Part shown: in pieces, positions 1 to 8,397 of the stretch
Numbering within the stretch: position 1 is the first letter of the stretch
Layout: each line of letters starts with the position of its first letter
Source: a virus
DNA length: 64,000 bases
Reading direction: 5' to 3' (one strand)
Virus record (IMG/VR): IMGVR_UViG_3300022746_000020
Span: 1 to 64,000 of that record
Program-made: the position numbers and the translations under genes
Notes under the pieces: generated by a model
What the model was told of the DNA's origin: nothing
The model's input: the letters and a program-made list of their open reading frames with translations, nothing else
Databases searched by the model: none

Positions 1-2
1 GA

Positions 3-653
3 ATCATCGATCCCTATTATGGATGGTATTTGTCTGGCGATCAATTCAACCAATACATCGTTAGTAAGTATGGGTCATTGACAGAAGCACAACTTAAAAC
101 ACATCACTACCAAGTCAATTGGGTAGGGGACGATACCAAGCTGACCATTTCAGCATATGAAGGACTACAGTGTGTAGCGCCAGTTAATCTAAAGCGTTAT
201 TGGAGTCCTGTTTTAAATGAATATGGTAGTGTTGTTTTTTATCAACGTGCTGCGCTCGATCTCATTGTAACTACTAATAGAATCATCCGTTTGGCTGTGC
301 CTACGTCGGCTGGATTTGAAGTTGGTGAATTGGTAAGTCAGCTGAGCGGCGATACTGTGATTGGCTATGCTGAAATTACAACACTGGATACTGAGAGTAT
401 CACGCTTAAAAACGTCAACGGTACATTTAATGCGGGGTTGCCGATTGTTGGGTTTAACACTAGCACACAAGCAACGCCGATTACTGTTACTGTGATGGTT
501 GAGAATATCCCCACAGTCGAGCAAACATATTGGCGCGCTGTGTCGTACTACGACTATGAAGAATTGCTAAATGAGCAGCGAAAGACTGTAAAGCTAATCG
601 ACAAGAGATATGCAGAACAAGCTCAGCTTAACTTGCAAAGTGTGATGAGCTAA
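3..653 (+). CDS. gp53: Baseplate wedge subunit, T4 gp53-like (5' end outside window)
   Basis: The reading frame is open from the first bases, so the gene starts upstream of the window; the TTG at 30 is internal. The first visible residues include DPYYGW, a motif I recall from T4 gp53, followed by a conserved stretch ending HHYQVNW. The C-terminus (about residues 170-207 counted from the TTG) is a helical YWRAVSYYDYEELLNEQRK segment, as expected for the gp53 tail. In T4, gp53 joins wedges around the hub during baseplate assembly. Between the two conserved parts (roughly 300-500) lies a beta-rich insert with the pattern F-x-V-G-E-x-V-x-Q that recurs in the gp7-like and gp8-like proteins downstream. 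The stop is one base before the next start. Confidence 0.82.
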   Translation: MIDPYYGWYLSGDQFNQYIVSKYGSLTEAQLKTHHYQVNWVGDDTKLTISAYEGLQCVAPVNLKRYWSPVLNEYGSVVFYQRAALDLIVTTNRIIRLAVPTSAGFEVGELVSQLSGDTVIGYAEITTLDTESITLKNVNGTFNAGLPIVGFNTSTQATPITVTVMVENIPTVEQTYWRAVSYYDYEELLNEQRKTVKLIDKRYAEQAQLNLQSVMS

Positions 654-654
654 T

Positions 655-1971
655 ATGGCTGAACAAAACGTACTCGGGCGGGCGATTATTAAAGAAGCTG
701 TCATCTATAATGGTGACGGCGTTACACTATCTGTAACTGACAATTTGATATCTGTTCAGATATACGAGGACATCTACAACCCGTTCGTCAGTTGTGAAAT
801 GATGCTGATCGATTATGACAGCCTTGCAAAGAAGTTTCCATTGGTCGGTGAGGAGTTCTTCAGATTCTCATACCAAAGCATCGATGGCAAGACCGTCTCC
901 TATGAATTTTTCTTAGGTACAAAAGATACAGCAGGTATGACCGAAATGAACACTGCTAAAGGCTACGTGCTACGCGGTGTTACAAAAGAACGCGCATTTG
1001 ATACAGCAAAGACTGTGGCTCGGGCTTATACAGGAACATACGCAAGCATTGCCGGCCAGATCTTTGATGATTACATTCAGCTAGACTCTGATGGCAATGT
1101 ATTCAATTTTGAACCAAGTCGTGGCGTCGGCCGTTTCTTATCACCGCAACTGAGCCCACTTGCTGCTATCGACTTTTGCCGTGCAAGATCTGTCGCGACT
1201 GGTGAATCGCGTACACCGTTTACCTTCTTCCGTAGCTCGGAAGGATATTCGTTTACGTCGATTAGCGGTCTATTCAATAGACAAGGATCTTTGCCATCTG
1301 CAGGAATTACTCACACATATGCTGCTAGACAACTACCAGCTGAATATGATGAAAAACTTGCCAACGGCGTTAAGGTAGACATCGTCGATTTTGAAATTGT
1401 GTCGTTCTATGATACGACCGAAAAGATTGATTCGGGCGCATACAACGCTGACTGCTACTCATTCGACTTGACTACAAAGGCGTTCGTTCTCAATAAGAGA
1501 TTTAACTTAGTCGACGATGGCAACAAGTTCCAATTGGGTGGCCAAGGATATCTTAATAGAGCAAGTTTTGCTGAAACGTTTGCAAATACAAGATGTGTAG
1601 CGTACTACCTACCGAAAGATTGTTCGTGGGAAATGGATGGCCAGAACAGCACACAAAAAGATCTGTATTCTGAGTATGTCGGGGAAATGAAAGCATACAC
1701 AAATCTGCTAAGCGAGTATAACATCCAGTATACAATATATGGTGATTCGAACGTGACAGCAGGACAAGTTATGAAAGTCATGGTTCCGCAATCACGTGAG
1801 ATTGCGGCCAAGGGCGAAGGTAGAGGGATGGTTGATAAGATGTATTCCGGCACATTTTTGTGTGCTCGTGTAGTACATACATTCAGCTTTAATGAAAACG
1901 TAGATTATTATGTGCATATTAGCGCTGTCAACGGTGCGCGCAATCACAGTATTGAGGGTCTTAGAACATGA
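655..1971 (+). CDS. gp27: Baseplate hub protein, gp27-like
   Basis: This 438-residue protein sits immediately before a gp5 homologue and overlaps it by 4 bases, the position and approximate size of a T4 gp27-type hub (391 aa in T4). The N-terminal 130 residues look like a tube-type beta domain (SVQIYEDIYNPFVSCEMML, then a segment on the imposed coordinate surface, SYEFFLGTKD), and the C-terminus (FLCARVVHTFSF...YYVHISAV) resembles the closing strands of hub domains. In T4 the gp27 trimer forms the torus linking tail tube to the gp5 spike. The assignment rests on architecture and context more than on long identity, so a different hub subfamily is possible. Confidence 0.7.
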   Translation: MAEQNVLGRAIIKEAVIYNGDGVTLSVTDNLISVQIYEDIYNPFVSCEMMLIDYDSLAKKFPLVGEEFFRFSYQSIDGKTVSYEFFLGTKDTAGMTEMNTAKGYVLRGVTKERAFDTAKTVARAYTGTYASIAGQIFDDYIQLDSDGNVFNFEPSRGVGRFLSPQLSPLAAIDFCRARSVATGESRTPFTFFRSSEGYSFTSISGLFNRQGSLPSAGITHTYAARQLPAEYDEKLANGVKVDIVDFEIVSFYDTTEKIDSGAYNADCYSFDLTTKAFVLNKRFNLVDDGNKFQLGGQGYLNRASFAETFANTRCVAYYLPKDCSWEMDGQNSTQKDLYSEYVGEMKAYTNLLSEYNIQYTIYGDSNVTAGQVMKVMVPQSREIAAKGEGRGMVDKMYSGTFLCARVVHTFSFNENVDYYVHISAVNGARNHSIEGLRT

Positions 1972-2852
1972 GTGAAATGGGTAAAATGGGGTTTACGTGG
2001 TGGTTCGGCATCGTTGAAGATGTTATGGATCCATTACAACTCGGCCGCGTCAAGGTGCGCGTGTATCATTTTTATTCGATGAACAGCAGCACATTACCTA
2101 CTGATGACCTGCCATGGGCTCATGTGGTAATGCCAACAACAAGTGCAAGCTATCAAGGCAAGGGATGGAGCCCAACATTTATCAGACCCGACAGTACTGT
2201 GTTTGGGTTCTTCGTTGATGGCCCACAAGGACAAATGCCAATTGTTCTGGGAACGTATCCTGGCATTCCGCAGCCTGATCCAGACTTCACCGATACAGAT
2301 AACTTTACATCTGATATGCATGACGTCAGTCAGCTTGCAAGAGGCGTCAATAAGCTAGCATCTGCTAAGGCAGAAGTCAGAGCAGGTGAAGATAATCCAA
2401 TGGAGCCGCCTCCTACAGCAACATTTGCTGCCCAGTATCCATACAACAAAGTATTTGAGTCTGAACGCGGGCATGCAATCGAAGTAGACGATACACCTGG
2501 TGCTGAACGTATCCATGTATACCACAATGGTGGCTCATATATGGAGATGAGCAACGGAATGACTGTCGATAAGACAAATGGCATTCGCGTCAACACAGCT
2601 ACCGTCGGCCACTACACAAAAAGCAACGGCGATATGTACGTTGTTGCTGACGGAGCTCTTACGATATACGCAAAGGGCGCTATTACGATGGCATCGGATA
2701 AGCAAATATCGATGTCTGCCCCGCTGATAAATATAAACGGAACTGCTGCTGTTAATATTAATACAGCTGGTATGTTGTCTATGTCTGGTTCTACCACAAT
2801 GGTCTCGGGTATCTTGGGCCTATGGTTGAATCCTGGAAGTACAGTAGCATAA
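1968..2852 (+). CDS. gp5: Baseplate central spike, gp5-like, without lysozyme domain
   Basis: Residues 8-100 match the OB-fold domain of T4 gp5: WFGIVEDVMDPLQLGRVKVRV, then LPWAHVVMP and IVLGTYPGIP. A short linker (about 100-160) follows where T4 gp5 carries its T4-lysozyme-like domain; no lysozyme signature is present. The C-terminal part (about 160-294) runs FESERGHAIEVDDTPGAERIHVYH and then short repeated beta strands, consistent with the triple beta-helix needle seen in gp5 and VgrG proteins. At 294 residues it is about half of T4 gp5 (575 aa), the shortfall mostly from the missing enzyme domain. The PAAR tip gene follows 10 bases later. Confidence 0.88.
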   Translation: MSEMGKMGFTWWFGIVEDVMDPLQLGRVKVRVYHFYSMNSSTLPTDDLPWAHVVMPTTSASYQGKGWSPTFIRPDSTVFGFFVDGPQGQMPIVLGTYPGIPQPDPDFTDTDNFTSDMHDVSQLARGVNKLASAKAEVRAGEDNPMEPPPTATFAAQYPYNKVFESERGHAIEVDDTPGAERIHVYHNGGSYMEMSNGMTVDKTNGIRVNTATVGHYTKSNGDMYVVADGALTIYAKGAITMASDKQISMSAPLININGTAAVNINTAGMLSMSGSTTMVSGILGLWLNPGSTVA

Positions 2853-2862
2853 GAGGAGTTGT

Positions 2863-3150
2863 ATGCCAAAGTTAGTTGGAAGAGTAGGAGCCCCTACTGA
2901 TACTGTCGGTGGTGTACCTTTGATGACGCCACTATATCCTACCGTCACGGTAGGAGGACTTCCAATAGCAGTTGTCGGTACTCCTGTTACACCACATGGA
3001 TCAGGACCACATGCAGCATCAAAGATGGCAGTTGGTAATCCTTTGGTATGGGTAGGTGCAGCAAAAACTCCAGTTTGTGGAACTGGAGACACAGCAACAT
3101 GCGTACATCCCTTGATTGTTGGGCCTGACGCAAAAGTATTCATAGGCTAA
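2863..3150 (+). CDS. gp5.4: PAAR-repeat spike tip protein, gp5.4-like
   Basis: A 95-residue protein, glycine- and proline-rich, with the spacing of hairpins typical of PAAR proteins (VGAPTDTVGGV, VTVGGLPIAVVG, VTPHG..PH, VCGTGDTATCVHP). His and Cys residues at about 44, 48, 72, 79 and 81 are candidates for the structural metal site at the cone apex. T4 gp5.4 is 97 aa and caps the gp5 needle; gene order here (gp5, PAAR, gp25) matches. A clear Shine-Dalgarno (AGGAG) lies 5 bases before the ATG. The next gene starts one base after the stop. Confidence 0.88.
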   Translation: MPKLVGRVGAPTDTVGGVPLMTPLYPTVTVGGLPIAVVGTPVTPHGSGPHAASKMAVGNPLVWVGAAKTPVCGTGDTATCVHPLIVGPDAKVFIG

Positions 3151-3151
3151 C

Positions 3152-3580
3152 ATGGCAAATATTTCGATAGCAGATAAATTTACATCTACAGATGTTAAGA
3201 CGGAGTTGTTTAGCGACTTTGGCGTCGACCTCCAGCTGCATCCCGGTAAACGTGACATCGTCCGCGTGACTAATGAGAATGCTGTTAAGCGCTCGATTGT
3301 CAACCTGCTTTTGACGGACTATCACGAACGCTTCCACCAACCATATTTGGGTGCTAATATTAAGCATCTATTATTCGAACCAGCAACTGAAGACACACTT
3401 TCTATGCTGAGACACAGAATCCTTACATGCATCAGCAAGTTTGAGCCTCGCGCGAACGTAATATCGTTGCGTGTTACTACAACTGCTGATGAGCATCAAA
3501 TACAAGTCAACTTAGTGTTCAGTCTCGTTAACACATCAACGCCTGTAGCACTCAACCTCCTTCTTAATAGAGTACGATAA
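3152..3580 (+). CDS. gp25: Baseplate wedge subunit gp25 (GPW/gp25 family)
   Basis: The 142-residue protein has the family core NENAVKRSIVNLLLTDYHER followed by QPYLGANIKHLLFEP, the most conserved stretch of GPW/gp25 proteins. T4 gp25 is 132 aa and forms, with gp6 and gp53, the core bundle that attaches the sheath to the baseplate wedge. Its stop codon overlaps the gp6 start by one base (TAATG), implying coupled translation with gp6, its structural partner. Confidence 0.93.
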   Translation: MANISIADKFTSTDVKTELFSDFGVDLQLHPGKRDIVRVTNENAVKRSIVNLLLTDYHERFHQPYLGANIKHLLFEPATEDTLSMLRHRILTCISKFEPRANVISLRVTTTADEHQIQVNLVFSLVNTSTPVALNLLLNRVR

Positions 3581-5379
3581 TGGCCAACGGTTCAATTAAT
3601 CTAGTCAACCTCGACTTTGATACGCTAAAGTCTTCATTCAAGTCATACCTCAGTTCGCAAACTGCGTTCAAGGACTTCAACCTCGAGGGTTCGAACCTTA
3701 ATGTCCTGCTTGATGTGATGGCGTATAACACATACATTAACTCTTTCTATCTTAACATGGTAGCAAGTGAGATGTTCTTGGATACAGCTCAACTCAGAGC
3801 TAGTGTAATATCACATGCCAAGGAACTGAACTACGTTCCACGCTCATTCCGTTCAGCAAAAGCGATCATCGATATTGCTATCGCGCCGACAAACCCAAAT
3901 GGAATTACTACAGTTACAATTCCACGTGGGACATCGTTTACAAGTAAGGTTGGTGCAAACACTTACACATTCACGATGCCAGATAATTTGCTGGTTACGA
4001 GTTCTTCAAATGGTGTGTTTACAGCCAGCAACGTTGCAATCTATGAAGGTTCGTTAGTAACTGACACGTTTGTTTTCAATGCAGCTTCAGAAAGCCAACG
4101 CTTCATTCTATCCAACCCTACAATCGACACAACAAGTCTGCGCGTGTATGTCACTGAAGATAACAGCAGTACTACACTCACTTACCAACAGGCTTCATCG
4201 TTCCTAGGTATTGACGGAAACTCTCAAGTATTCTTCGTACAAGCGGCAGAGAATGATTTGTATGAGTTGGTGTTCGGTAACGGTACGCAAGGCCGCTTGC
4301 CAAAGCATGGTGCTGTCATTTCAGCTGTATATCAGGTGGGTAATGGTGAGCTACCTAATGGATGTAGCGTATTTGCTAGCGATGATGCCATCGATGGCCA
4401 CACAAATGTCCGCGTTACTACCGTCCAGGATGCAATTGGCGGGGCCGTCCACGAGACAACACAATTGATCCGTAAGAATGCTCCTCGTTTCTTCCAAACA
4501 CAAGAGCGCGCAGTAACAGCATCAGACTACCGTACACTTCTTCAATTGAACTATCCAGAGATTACATCGATCTATGTTTTCGGTGGCGAAGAAGCTGATC
4601 CTCCACGCTATGGCAAGGTTATGATCTCTACAGACATCGCTGGGTCTGATGGCGTGTCTGATTCCAAAAAGGAAGAATATAGAAAATTCTTGAAGACAAG
4701 ATGTCCGCTTACTATCGACCCAATCTTCATTGATCCAGAGTTCTTAAACGTCGAGGTGTATACATCGGTAACATATGACATCGATACGACAACTTCTTCT
4801 GAAGCTGAGCTGATTTCGGCCATCGCTACAAAGGTTCGTATCTTTAATGAGCAGAACTTAAACGATTTTGGTACTGTATGTCGCTACTCTAAGCTCGTCA
4901 AGGCAATCGATGACACGACTACCAGCATAATTGGCAATAGTACAGAAGTTGTCGCATACAAGGAGTTGAATCCTGCTCTCAATTCAACAGAGCCATTCAC
5001 CGTACACTTCCGCAACCCGCTGAAGATTCTCAATAGCGCTTATATCCATCCGTATGTTGATAATCACTCTATAACATCGACGTTCTTTACATATGGTGGC
5101 GCTCAATGTAAAGTAGAAGATGATGGTTTTGGTGTCATCAGAATTGTTACAGTTGCTGACGAAGGCGCAGACCATGCTGTAGTAGTCAATGTAGGAACTG
5201 TAGACTATACAACAGGAACAGTTGTATTTGATGCTGGTTTGAATATTACAGCATATGAAGGAAGCGCTATCCGCCTTCGTGCTGTTACAGACAGCAAGGA
5301 TATTGCAGCTACTCAGAACGACATCATCAGAATCAAAGATGATGACATCTACGTTACAGTTATCGGCGAGCGCGGCTAA
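3580..5379 (+). CDS. gp6: Baseplate wedge subunit gp6 (J/gp6-like)
   Basis: A 599-residue protein close in size to T4 gp6 (660 aa). The N-terminal segment (NLVNLDFDTLKSSFKSYL, then NVLLDVMAYNTYINSFYLNMVASEMFLDTAQLR at about 45-77) is the hallmark of gp6/J-type wedge proteins, followed by HAKELNYVPRS. The middle contains FGNGTQGRLPKHG, a common motif of the family's beta domain, and ERAVTASDYRTLL, the conserved entry to the C-terminal domains. In T4, gp6 dimers form the continuous inner ring of the baseplate. It overlaps gp25 by 1 base upstream and the gp7-like gene by 1 base downstream. Confidence 0.92.
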   Translation: MANGSINLVNLDFDTLKSSFKSYLSSQTAFKDFNLEGSNLNVLLDVMAYNTYINSFYLNMVASEMFLDTAQLRASVISHAKELNYVPRSFRSAKAIIDIAIAPTNPNGITTVTIPRGTSFTSKVGANTYTFTMPDNLLVTSSSNGVFTASNVAIYEGSLVTDTFVFNAASESQRFILSNPTIDTTSLRVYVTEDNSSTTLTYQQASSFLGIDGNSQVFFVQAAENDLYELVFGNGTQGRLPKHGAVISAVYQVGNGELPNGCSVFASDDAIDGHTNVRVTTVQDAIGGAVHETTQLIRKNAPRFFQTQERAVTASDYRTLLQLNYPEITSIYVFGGEEADPPRYGKVMISTDIAGSDGVSDSKKEEYRKFLKTRCPLTIDPIFIDPEFLNVEVYTSVTYDIDTTTSSEAELISAIATKVRIFNEQNLNDFGTVCRYSKLVKAIDDTTTSIIGNSTEVVAYKELNPALNSTEPFTVHFRNPLKILNSAYIHPYVDNHSITSTFFTYGGAQCKVEDDGFGVIRIVTVADEGADHAVVVNVGTVDYTTGTVVFDAGLNITAYEGSAIRLRAVTDSKDIAATQNDIIRIKDDDIYVTVIGERG

Positions 5380-8300
5380 TGAATATATTACTACACGATA
5401 AAATATCTCCTCTCATTGAGTCACAATTTCCTTCTTTCTATAGGGAAGAAGGGCCTCATTTTGTAGCTTTCGTCAAAGCGTATTATGAGTGGCTTGAGCA
5501 AACAGGCAATCCACTCTTTCACTCTCGCAACCTGCTACAGTATAGAGATATTGATAGCACGTTGGATGAATTCATTCCTCATTTCGCCGACAAGTATTTG
5601 GCTGGAGCGAGAAATGTAACCATCGGCGAGCAGCGCAATTTAATCAAACACTCACACGACCTATACCAGACAAAAGGTACGATTGAATCGCTGGAGCTGG
5701 TGTTTCGCATGCTGTTCAATGAGAACGTCGACGTATACTATCCTGGGGATGATATCCTAAGAACGTCGGATGGTGTATGGATCGTTCCAAAGTACATTGA
5801 GCTTTCTGTAAGCGATAAAGCAGTCCAGTTTGTGGGCCATGATATTAGAGGAAACTTGTCTGGCGCAAAGGCGTTCGTCGAGCGCGTCGATCGCAAAACA
5901 TACGACGGCAAAATCGTAGACGTGGCATACCTCTCGAACGTGCAACCCAACCAAGATACGGGTCAATCGTTCCTCTATGGTGAGTATGTTTCTATAGACG
6001 GCATCATTAAGGATGCTCCGCAAGTAGTCGGATCGCTCACACGTGTCAATATTACATCGTCTGGTAGCGGGTTCGTCGAAGGAGAGACTGTCGATATTAT
6101 TTCTAGTCGCCGTGGGCATCGCGGAAAGGCTCGTGTTACGTCTGTTGGCAACAGAACGGGCGAAGTTAACTATCGTCTTATTGATGGCGGGTATGGATAT
6201 ACGCTTAATGCTAACATCTATGGGACGAGCCAAAAGGTGTACGTATCAGCGAACGTACTATCATTGACGTCCTTCTCTAGCAGTAATTCATTTGTTACTG
6301 GCTTTCCGGAATTTACTACTATCGTTCAACCATTAACGAACGTATCATTTAGCACAGCAAATACCACCTTTGCTGCGGGTGATCTGATTTACGGAACAAC
6401 AAACACAACATCGAATGTGCTCGCAACCGGATTTGTGTTGTCTGTATCACAGGCAGCTGGTTCTGGTACACTGTTAATTTCACCACACACCACGTCCACG
6501 GCAAACATCGATAGCGTGCAGTTTGCAAATACTGTTACAGGGTCGTTTGTAATTGGCGAAGATGTATACCAATCCAATAGCAGCGGTAATGCAGCAGTTG
6601 GAACCATCATCCAAGCAAACTCATCGTATGTTGTAATCGACCATCGTTATGGTCCCTTTACATCAGGCCAGTTGATACTAGGAAGTAGCTCTGGTGCAAT
6701 TGCTAACGTCGTATCGGTAACAACGAGATCTTTCAATAACACCAACTTCTCTAATACAAATATCACAAAACTTGTGATTGGCGAAACTAATAATGGTGCT
6801 TCTAAAACAGGATCTGTTGATATATCCGCATCAGCCAACGTCGTAGGATCGAATACAGGTGCCGTAGGTGTATTCCAAATCACCAATGATTTCAAGGGTG
6901 GATCTTATGCAAGAGTGTACTCGCCATACAACGGCGCCGTTGCCGATGTTACTGTAACATCGAGTGGATATCCAGGCCAATTTAAGATCGGTGCTATCGG
7001 AAATACAGAAGTTGTATACTTGGGCTCAGACTTACTGAGCGCAAACGCAGCTCCTAATACAACATTCTTGTCGTTACCATTAAATTCAAGTACATATGGG
7101 TTTGCTGCTAATACGTCTGCCAACTTATCATCTGTACTTGCATCTGCTTTCAGTAAGAATGCATATACAATCGGATCTGTACTGACGTTGACTGAACGTA
7201 ACCCAGGTTTCGATAACACCGCCAAGCCGTTCGTCGTTGAAATCGAACAGATTGTTGCGTCTTATGGTAAGAGAAGTCGATTGACACTAGGTGTCGTTGA
7301 TAAGGTTGGTATTTTCGCAATCGGCGAGCAAGTAACACAAAGTATCAGCACACCACTCGCTAACGTCGCTGTTAGTAATGTAAGTGGGACGTTCGACTTT
7401 TCTGTTCGTGAAACTATCAAGCAAGTGCGTGCCGATGGTCACACAATCTTTGGCGATTTGTACACAACGTCTGTAATAGGCAATGCTGGAACGATTCGTG
7501 TATTCGTCGCAAATACAGCAAACACATTCGATTCATCCAACACAATCGTTGGTCTAGTTTCCGGCGCAACTGCTAACGTAACGTCGGTTGGCATTACAAA
7601 TACCAATATCATAACAACAGGTATAGTTGTAGGCACTTCGAATAATCAGGTAGACGTGCAACGGACGACGTTTAAGGACTTTGTGCGTGGGACGATGATC
7701 TATGGTGCTGAATCCGGCGCAACTGCTAACGTCGTTACTATTCAGGAAGACTCATCGTCAGGCGTGATTGGCAACAACGTTAACGTAGATGCTGAAGCAG
7801 GCATTTCTGACGGCCGTATTAACACACTCGAAGTCCTCGACTCTGGCTTCCTCTATGAGGAAGGTGAAACTGTTGATATCTCCGCTCCTGGTAACCAGAT
7901 CATGGCTGCTGGTGTTGCTAGAGTAGAAACGCATGGTTCATCGCAAGGATATTGGAGAGGCGATAGAGGCACACTCGATAGTACAAAAAGAATTCAAGAT
8001 AATGAATATTATCAAGAATACTCATATGAGATTCAAACTGGACTTAGCCGTGAAAAGTATGAAAGTGTCGTTAAGAGCCTTACTCACGTCGTCGGCACTA
8101 AGATGTTCAATAAGTTCGTTGGCATTACACTATCGAGTAAACCTGTAGCTGCAGCAAACGCAACGTATAGCAGAATCAATACATTGACGTTGACAGGCGT
8201 AACAGGCACGTACGTTGCTAACGAGATAGTCAGTCAAGCGGGACAAGCTACAGGGCGAGTCAAATCGTTTAATGGTGCACTAAATACCCTACAGCTCGTC

Positions 8301-8396
8301 GACGTAGAAGGTCAGTTTACTGCTTCTGGTAGCGTCGTAGGAGCCAACTCATCAGCTACTGGTACAATCAGCAGCACAAACATTTTGTTTATATAA
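5379..8396 (+). CDS. gp7: Baseplate wedge protein, gp7-like, rearranged and repeat-expanded
   Basis: Residues about 20-130 (FVAFVKAYYEWLEQ, then HSHDLYQTKGTIESLELVFRMLFNENVDV) resemble the segment of T4 gp7 that reads FCEAYIQYLSDG ... DFYSTKGIEASYKFLFKVLYNEEVEI, which in T4 lies in the C-terminal third of a 1032-residue protein. Here it is at the N-terminus, so the T4 N-terminal domains are missing. Residues about 320-830 and 930-1005 are beta-rich modules of the type VTGSFVIGEDVYQS...GNAAVGTI, with multiple degenerate copies. A helical segment (about 880-925, ending KMFNKFVGITLSS) precedes the last module. In T4 gp7 initiates wedge assembly and binds gp8 and gp10; the gp8-like gene is next. 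Assigned on that domain plus order. Confidence 0.72.
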   Translation: MNILLHDKISPLIESQFPSFYREEGPHFVAFVKAYYEWLEQTGNPLFHSRNLLQYRDIDSTLDEFIPHFADKYLAGARNVTIGEQRNLIKHSHDLYQTKGTIESLELVFRMLFNENVDVYYPGDDILRTSDGVWIVPKYIELSVSDKAVQFVGHDIRGNLSGAKAFVERVDRKTYDGKIVDVAYLSNVQPNQDTGQSFLYGEYVSIDGIIKDAPQVVGSLTRVNITSSGSGFVEGETVDIISSRRGHRGKARVTSVGNRTGEVNYRLIDGGYGYTLNANIYGTSQKVYVSANVLSLTSFSSSNSFVTGFPEFTTIVQPLTNVSFSTANTTFAAGDLIYGTTNTTSNVLATGFVLSVSQAAGSGTLLISPHTTSTANIDSVQFANTVTGSFVIGEDVYQSNSSGNAAVGTIIQANSSYVVIDHRYGPFTSGQLILGSSSGAIANVVSVTTRSFNNTNFSNTNITKLVIGETNNGASKTGSVDISASANVVGSNTGAVGVFQITNDFKGGSYARVYSPYNGAVADVTVTSSGYPGQFKIGAIGNTEVVYLGSDLLSANAAPNTTFLSLPLNSSTYGFAANTSANLSSVLASAFSKNAYTIGSVLTLTERNPGFDNTAKPFVVEIEQIVASYGKRSRLTLGVVDKVGIFAIGEQVTQSISTPLANVAVSNVSGTFDFSVRETIKQVRADGHTIFGDLYTTSVIGNAGTIRVFVANTANTFDSSNTIVGLVSGATANVTSVGITNTNIITTGIVVGTSNNQVDVQRTTFKDFVRGTMIYGAESGATANVVTIQEDSSSGVIGNNVNVDAEAGISDGRINTLEVLDSGFLYEEGETVDISAPGNQIMAAGVARVETHGSSQGYWRGDRGTLDSTKRIQDNEYYQEYSYEIQTGLSREKYESVVKSLTHVVGTKMFNKFVGITLSSKPVAAANATYSRINTLTLTGVTGTYVANEIVSQAGQATGRVKSFNGALNTLQLVDVEGQFTASGSVVGANSSATGTISSTNILFI

Positions 8397-8397
8397 C

